Under the pieces are notes generated by a model. That model saw only the letters and a list, made by a program, of their open reading frames with translations. It made no database searches and was not told where the DNA came from. 9,493 nt of DNA, taken from contig QNEG01000038.1 in NCBI GenBank assembly GCA_003645115.1, forward strand, positions 1-9,493. The letters run 5' to 3'. The position numbers were made by a program, and so were the translations under genes. The DNA is from a bacterium. GTDB taxonomy: Bacteria; UBP14; UBA6098; B30-G16. Of this stretch, positions 5,665 through 9,493 are shown piece after piece (the stretch's first letter is position 1; each line of letters begins with the position of its first letter).

Positions 5665-7500
5665 ATGAGCATAAACTCGATTACAGAAATAGTCTCAGAA
5701 AGAATTCTCATCTGTGATGGAGCGATGGGAACATTTTTATATGATATCGGTGCTCCCAGCGGACACTGTTATGATGAACTCTCCATTTCAAAACCCGAAA
5801 TGATTTCACGGGTGCATCGAGAATATATAGCAGCGGGAGCCGATATAATCACCACCAATACATTCGGCGCAAATCGATACATACTGGACAAGTATTACGA
5901 CTTGGGCGATAAAACTCGTGATATAAACATTTCTGCGGTAAGGATTGCTCGCGCCTGCGCTAAACACAGCGACAGAGAAATATTTGTGGCAGGAGATATC
6001 GGTCCGGTGACTCGACCACTGGAAACTGCAGAAATTCTAACCGAAAGTCAAATAGAACAGATATTTTACGAGCAAATATCTATGCTCACAGAAGCTGGTG
6101 TAGATATAATCATTTTCGAGACATTCGCCGATTTATCGGAATTGTTGATTGCTATAAATACTGCAAAAAAATGTGCGCTAAATATACCGATATGGGCATC
6201 GATGTCTTTCGTGGATGGTAAGACATTGATGGGCGATGATCCGGAGCGAGTGGGTAAGGCACTATCCGAGACTGACATATTAATCGTCGGTGCGAATTGC
6301 GGTCGCGGTCCGAAAGAAATTTTGGATGCCGCAAAGCAATTGGGAAAAGTATTCCCTCGGTTTGTGTCCGCTATGCCTAATGCCGGACAACCCACTTTCG
6401 TGGATGGTAGATTTTTTTATCCTGCCACATCGGAGTATTTCGCCGAATTTGCCAAAAAGTCATATCTTGCGGGAATCAACATAGTGGGTGGATGCTGTGG
6501 TTCGAATCCGGAGCATATAAAAGCGATGAGTTCTGCACTCAACAAAAAAAAACCTCGAAAACGGAAAATGATACCGGGAGCAAAAATTCCCGAACCCACG
6601 GTAAAAGTGAGGAAATATCCTCGAACTCCTACCTCGTTTGAAAAGAAGATAAAATCTGATTTTGTTCTCACTATGGAAATCGACCCGCCTCGCGGCACCG
6701 AGGTGGGAAATTTGGTCTATCGTGCTCGAGTATTTAAAGAACTGGGTGGCGATGCAATAAATATCGCCGACCTTCCGATGGCGAGGATGAAAATGAGCGC
6801 ACTGGGATTGGCTGCCGCCATTCGAATTAGAACTGGGATAGATATTATACTTCACTTTACTGCGCGCGATAGAAACCTAATAGCTATGCAATCGGATTTA
6901 CTTTCTGCTTACGCACTGGGAGTGGATAATATCCTTGCATTGCGTGGAGACCCACCCGCTGTGGGAGACTATCCATTCGCTACTGGAGTGTTCGATATTT
7001 CAACTTATGGACTGGTAAATTTGATATCCTCATTTAATGATGGTTTCGATTTGCTGGGCAATCCGCTGGATTCACCGACCTCGTTTTTTATCGGAGTAGC
7101 ATTCAATCAGAATGCGCAGGTATTCGAGCGCGAACTGGAACGGCTGGAGAAGAAATTGGAGTCTGGTGCCCATTTCGTTCAGACTCAACCAATATTTTCA
7201 GCCGATGGATTGGAAAAATTGATAAAATTTCTGGAGGGGCGAGAGATTCCTGTAATAGCGAGTATATTGCCGTTGCTTTCTGCTCGACACGCAGAATTCC
7301 TTCACAACGAAATACCTGGTATAAGAGTTCCCCAAAAAATTCGCCATATTCTTTCCAAGAAATCGAATAAGAAATCTGCTCGAATGTCGGGAATAAGTAT
7401 CGCCAGAGATATGCTAAAAGTAGCGCGAGAACTGGCTCAAGGCGCTTGCATTATGCCACAGACAGGAAAAATCGATATTATAGAAAAAATACTTTATTGA
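5665..7500 (+). CDS. Bifunctional homocysteine S-methyltransferase / 5,10-methylenetetrahydrofolate reductase
   Basis: A 611-residue fusion, the usual length for this two-enzyme family (like B. subtilis YitJ). The N-terminal half (about 8-293) is a homocysteine methyltransferase barrel: ILICDGAMGTFL at 14-25, ADIITTNTFGANR at 59-71, and the zinc ligands Cys212 in GANCGRGP and Cys277-Cys278 in GGCCGSNPEHI. A basic linker (294-330, KKKPRKRK) joins it to a MetF-type flavin reductase (about 331-611) with MEIDPPRG at 337-344, HFTARDRN at 397-404, LALRGDPP at 424-431 and QTQPIF at 506-511. Together the halves reduce methylene-THF to methyl-THF and methylate homocysteine to methionine in the cytoplasm. 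The methyl donor of the first domain in this fusion is not settled. AGAGGGA at 5653-5659 precedes the ATG. The 114-base upstream gap shows no recognisable SAM riboswitch. Its stop is four bases from that of convergent bamD. Confidence 0.95.
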   Translation: MSINSITEIVSERILICDGAMGTFLYDIGAPSGHCYDELSISKPEMISRVHREYIAAGADIITTNTFGANRYILDKYYDLGDKTRDINISAVRIARACAKHSDREIFVAGDIGPVTRPLETAEILTESQIEQIFYEQISMLTEAGVDIIIFETFADLSELLIAINTAKKCALNIPIWASMSFVDGKTLMGDDPERVGKALSETDILIVGANCGRGPKEILDAAKQLGKVFPRFVSAMPNAGQPTFVDGRFFYPATSEYFAEFAKKSYLAGINIVGGCCGSNPEHIKAMSSALNKKKPRKRKMIPGAKIPEPTVKVRKYPRTPTSFEKKIKSDFVLTMEIDPPRGTEVGNLVYRARVFKELGGDAINIADLPMARMKMSALGLAAAIRIRTGIDIILHFTARDRNLIAMQSDLLSAYALGVDNILALRGDPPAVGDYPFATGVFDISTYGLVNLISSFNDGFDLLGNPLDSPTSFFIGVAFNQNAQVFERELERLEKKLESGAHFVQTQPIFSADGLEKLIKFLEGREIPVIASILPLLSARHAEFLHNEIPGIRVPQKIRHILSKKSNKKSARMSGISIARDMLKVARELAQGACIMPQTGKIDIIEKILY

Positions 7501-7504
7501 TTAA

Positions 7505-8242
7505 TTATTCCAACTCTTTCAATAAATCTCTCGCTTTCTTTTCCAGTTTATTATCGGGATTGCTTACCAATATCTGATTCAACAATATTCTCGCTCTTTG
7601 CTGATTGTTCTGGTCCAGTCTGATTTTCGCTTCCAGTAAATCACTCCACAGACGCCATAGTGTATTCGGGTATTTCTCTCGAATATCATTTATATACACT
7701 ACTGCCGACGAATCCTGATTGATTTTATAATACAATTCTGCGGAAAGATATTGCTTGTGAGCCAATTTCTCCAGACAAAGTTGTTTTCCGTATTTAGCGC
7801 TGTCTGCCAGCTCCGACATCGGATATAAATCGAGGAAATCATTATATGCCTGGATTGCCTTTTTAGTGTATTCCTGGTCGAGCTGTGGTTTTGGTGCCGC
7901 AAGCCTATATGCCTCCGCAAGTAAAAACGAAGCTTCCTGAACCAATTTACTTTGCGAATATTGTTTTATTAGCCATTTCAGTTCCGATGCGGCAAGAATC
8001 GGTTCATCATCCGCTATGTATGCTTTCGCAGTAAGCAAATGAGCATCATCTGCCCACACCGATGGAGTATAACGAAGTTCATTTAATGTGGTTATCGCTT
8101 TCTGGTATTTGCCATCCTGATAATATGCTTCCGCTCTTTTATAAACCTGTTCATCATCGAGTTGAGCTAACGATTCTTTTTGTCCTGCGCAACCCAACAG
8201 TATTATCATCAGTAAGAATGTAAAAGTTATTCTGACTTTCAT
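7505..8242 (-). CDS. bamD: BamD-like outer-membrane protein assembly lipoprotein
   Basis: A lipoprotein of the beta-barrel assembly (BAM) complex, which inserts outer-membrane proteins. The 245-residue product starts with a lipoprotein signal: MKVRITFTFLLMIILLGC, lipidated Cys18, followed by AGQ. TPR-like helical repeats then fill 31-235: QVYKRAEAYYQDGKYQKAITTL (33-54), a second at about 65-95, ASFLLAEAYRLAA (104-116), and the BamD-typical PQLDQEYTKKAIQAYNDFLDLYP (119-141). After these come LAHKQYLSAELYYKINQDSSAVVYINDIREKYPNT (160-194) and a final repeat at 204-230. The PxLDQ, LA-x-ELYYK and YPNT elements separate BamD from generic TPR proteins. No Shine-Dalgarno is seen before the ATG; see the separate note on its start. 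It converges tail to tail with the HMT/MTHFR gene. Its presence is the main evidence for a two-membrane cell. The family is well supported; exact orthology is inferred. Confidence 0.85.
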   Translation of the reverse strand: MKVRITFTFLLMIILLGCAGQKESLAQLDDEQVYKRAEAYYQDGKYQKAITTLNELRYTPSVWADDAHLLTAKAYIADDEPILAASELKWLIKQYSQSKLVQEASFLLAEAYRLAAPKPQLDQEYTKKAIQAYNDFLDLYPMSELADSAKYGKQLCLEKLAHKQYLSAELYYKINQDSSAVVYINDIREKYPNTLWRLWSDLLEAKIRLDQNNQQRARILLNQILVSNPDNKLEKKARDLLKELE

Positions 8243-8249
8243 AGTGATA

Positions 8250-8279
8250 ACAATAAACTGTAAAAATGGTCGAGGTCAA
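8250..8279 (-). promoter_or_regulatory. Candidate promoter immediately upstream of bamD
   Basis: Read on the - strand, TTGACC (8274-8279) and TATTGT (8250-8255) are 18 bases apart, a plausible -35/-10 pair matching five and four of six consensus bases. Seven bases separate the -10 from the bamD ATG, so transcription would begin at or next to the start codon and give a leaderless or nearly leaderless mRNA. That would fit the missing ribosome binding site, but the match could be chance in AT-rich DNA. Confidence 0.25.
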
Positions 8280-8291
8280 CTAAAAAATAGG

Positions 8292-8313
8292 AACCGCAGA
8301 TATACACAGAAAA
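8292..8313 (+). repeat. Degenerate dispersed-repeat fragment (AACCGCAGAT/ACACAG type)
   Basis: AACCGCAGATATACACAG followed by an A-run resembles a family of intergenic repeats, built on AACCGCAGAT and ACACAGAT, that I remember being scattered in many environmental genomes. Only one copy lies in the window, so it is recognised by resemblance, not by repetition seen here. Confidence 0.4.
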
Positions 8314-8334
8314 AAAACAAAATGGGGAAGTAAG

Positions 8335-8361
8335 ATTAAAGATTGTCTGAACTATGATTTT
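8335..8361 (+). repeat. Degenerate dispersed-repeat fragment (GTCTGAACTATGATTTT type)
   Basis: GATTGTCTGAACTATGATTTT is the leading part of another repeat commonly seen between genes of uncultured bacteria and Bacteroidetes-like genomes, where it continues as reiterated TGATT units. Here the reiterated part is absent, so this looks like a remnant. Only one copy is present in the window. Confidence 0.4.
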
Positions 8362-8469
8362 GGCAAACCCTTCTATGCTGATTTGGTCCTCATTTGTCCC
8401 TTTTATCGAGCGGAACAAACGAATACGTAACATTTTTCAGGATGTTTCATTTGTAAAACATTGTAGCCG

Positions 8470-8506
8470 GGAAAAATTTTTCCAATTTCCATTCGGTTTT
8501 AACCGA
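8470..8506. repeat. Perfect 14-base palindrome plus adjacent hairpin
   Basis: GGAAAAATTTTTCC at 8470-8483 is its own reverse complement. Ten bases further on, TCGGTT (8493-8498) and AACCGA (8501-8506) form a second inverted repeat around TT. The pair lies about 80-115 bases downstream of the cdaA stop on that gene's strand. It could be a protein-binding site or a weak transcript end; neither has the run of U expected right after an intrinsic terminator stem. Confidence 0.35.
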
Positions 8507-8584
8507 CAAAGAGCAATATAACGAGAAAAAATATCAAGAATCTACATTATCGCCATTTTTATACATTGCGATTTATATCTATAA

Positions 8585-9361
8585 TCATTTTACCTTTTCA
8601 CCGCTGAGTATGACCTCCAATAATCGCTTCAGTGCATCGGTGGTTAGTTGTCTTCGCAAATAACCCCTGATTGCCAAAGAAATGGAGCCAGTTTCCTCGG
8701 ATACAATAATCACCACCGCATCGGTATGTTCGGTCAAACCGACACCAGCGCGATGACGCATACCGAGTATCCTTCTGTATCGAGGATTTTCTGACATCGG
8801 GAACTCACAGGCGGCAGAGATAATTTTTTCACCAGAAACTATCACACCGCCATCGTGTAGTGGAGTATGCGGAGCGAAAATAGTCGCCAGTAATTCTGGA
8901 GTGAGTTTTGCCTGAATAGGTTTACCGGTATTTACAATATCATCCAGCGGGACATGACGCTGTATTGCGATTAACGCGCCCACTTGACTCTCGGAAAGTA
9001 TTTTCGCAGAGCTTACCAAATCATCTATCATTCGCATCGTAGGTTCTGTGGAGAACATTCGGAATATCTTATTGTTTCCGATTCTGGTAAGTATATCTCT
9101 CAATTCTGGCTGGAATACTACCAGGAATGCGATTACCCATACAGTTCCCAGCCGTTGAATTCCCCATGCGACAGTGGAAAGGTTTAGCGAATATGCGACT
9201 AATGCACCAAACAGGATAATAGCCAATCCCGCCAACATAGAGCGAGCTCGTGTCCCTTCCATTATAGATAATACTCCGTAAGTTGCGGTGGCTATCAGCA
9301 AAATATCCACTACATCGCCCAGTGTAACCGGGATAAAATATATGTGAAATAGAGTAGGCAT
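8585..9361 (-). CDS. cdaA: CdaA-type diadenylate cyclase, membrane-bound
   Basis: Makes the second messenger c-di-AMP from two ATP. The 258-residue protein has the CdaA layout: three N-terminal hydrophobic segments (about 17-33, 41-60 and 68-84, ending WVIAFLVVFQPELRDIL), a helical linker, and a DAC (DisA_N) domain at about 115-245. The catalytic motifs are intact: LHDGGVIV at 168-175 (DGG 170-172) and GMRHRAGVGLTEHTDAV at 200-216 (RHR 202-204), followed by SEETGSIS at 221-228. The family requires the N-terminal membrane part, so the ATG at 9361-9359 is the sensible start. No clear ribosome binding site precedes it, and the upstream gene on the same strand ends 24 bases away, so the two are probably co-transcribed. 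c-di-AMP commonly controls potassium and osmolyte balance and wall homeostasis; its targets in this organism are not visible here. Confidence 0.96.
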   Translation of the reverse strand: MPTLFHIYFIPVTLGDVVDILLIATATYGVLSIMEGTRARSMLAGLAIILFGALVAYSLNLSTVAWGIQRLGTVWVIAFLVVFQPELRDILTRIGNNKIFRMFSTEPTMRMIDDLVSSAKILSESQVGALIAIQRHVPLDDIVNTGKPIQAKLTPELLATIFAPHTPLHDGGVIVSGEKIISAACEFPMSENPRYRRILGMRHRAGVGLTEHTDAVVIIVSEETGSISLAIRGYLRRQLTTDALKRLLEVILSGEKVK

Positions 9362-9385
9362 TATAAAAAATATAATGGGAAAAAA

Positions 9386-9493
9386 TCAGTTGTCAAATTC
9401 TAATTCGGGTGGTTTTTCACTCTGGCGGACTTCTCGCTTTGCTTTTTTTAGCGTTGCGCTGGTGTCGGGAAGTTCGGGGCGAATGCCATTGAA
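9386..9493 (-). CDS. Unrecognised protein, C-terminal end (5' part outside window)
   Basis: An open - strand frame enters at the right edge and stops at the TGA read from 9388-9386, giving 35 residues. The tail is charged: a basic stretch (LKKAKREVRQ) followed by an acidic Pro-rich end (SEKPPELEFDN). I do not recognise it. In many bacteria folP (dihydropteroate synthase) precedes cdaA, but this tail does not look like the end of that enzyme. The same strand, the 24-base gap to cdaA, and codon choice like the neighbours suggest a real gene in one operon with cdaA. Confidence 0.55.
   Translation of the reverse strand, partial: FNGIRPELPDTSATLKKAKREVRQSEKPPELEFDN

Larger units (their letters stand above)
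8243..8584. other. 342-base intergenic stretch without a convincing gene
   Basis: Lies between two - strand genes. It holds a candidate bamD promoter at its left end, two fragments resembling dispersed intergenic repeats (8292-8313 and 8335-8361), and a perfect 14-base palindrome with a nearby hairpin (8470-8506). A 64-codon open frame on the - strand (8239-8433) crosses both repeat-like fragments and is not credible as a gene. Nothing else recognisable. Confidence 0.6.

Noticed and set aside
6066..6855. Long - strand frames opposite the HMT/MTHFR gene
   Set aside because: The + strand protein is unmistakable across this region; the antisense frames arise from its codon pattern and carry no motifs.
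8239..8433. 64-codon - strand frame overlapping the bamD ATG by four bases (ATGA)
   Set aside because: The product has no family resemblance, runs through both repeat-like fragments, and is Phe/Ser/Leu-rich as expected from translating AT-rich non-coding DNA. There is no ribosome binding site.

Overview
The window looks like chromosomal DNA of an uncultured, probably anaerobic, diderm (two-membrane) bacterium. The case for two membranes is a BamD-like outer-membrane assembly lipoprotein plus a second lipoprotein. The case for anaerobic life is a membrane ferredoxin paired with a tiny CXXC membrane protein. The DNA is AT-rich. Several genes carry clear AAGGAG-type ribosome binding sites, and CGA is a common arginine codon. 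A candidate phylum near the FCB group is my guess; nothing here fixes the taxon.

Layout, left to right. Bases 2-607 (+) are the 3' end of a gene whose product ends in a DUF3883 (PD-(D/E)XK nuclease-like) domain, a domain common in defence and restriction proteins. Its arginine codons differ from every neighbour I compared. Next on the + strand are a cyclophilin-type peptidyl-prolyl isomerase lipoprotein, an HU/IHF-family DNA-binding protein, a 47-residue CXXC membrane microprotein, a NapH/CcoG-like membrane ferredoxin, a dCMP deaminase, the ribonucleotide-reductase regulator NrdR, a secreted DUF4932-like protein with C-terminal TPRs, and a bifunctional homocysteine S-methyltransferase/methylenetetrahydrofolate reductase. 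On the - strand, converging on that last gene with only 4 bases between stop codons, is bamD. After a 342-base non-coding stretch come a CdaA-type diadenylate cyclase and the 3' end of an unrecognised gene that leaves the window.

How the genes fit together. The dCMP deaminase and NrdR both act on deoxynucleotide supply and are 45 bases apart. The HMT/MTHFR fusion links one-carbon folate to methionine regeneration. The CXXC microprotein and the membrane ferredoxin form a likely redox pair. The rest is housekeeping: envelope assembly, periplasmic folding, nucleoid structure and c-di-AMP signalling. No tRNA, rRNA, CRISPR array, intact insertion sequence or recognisable riboswitch was seen.

Points most worth a second look: the codon-usage break at the DUF3883 gene, the CXXC microprotein/ferredoxin pair, a DUF4932-like protein that seems to have lost its metal-binding HExxH-type motif, and the 342-base intergenic stretch with degenerate dispersed-repeat remnants and palindromes. 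I did not find a convincing wholly new system.
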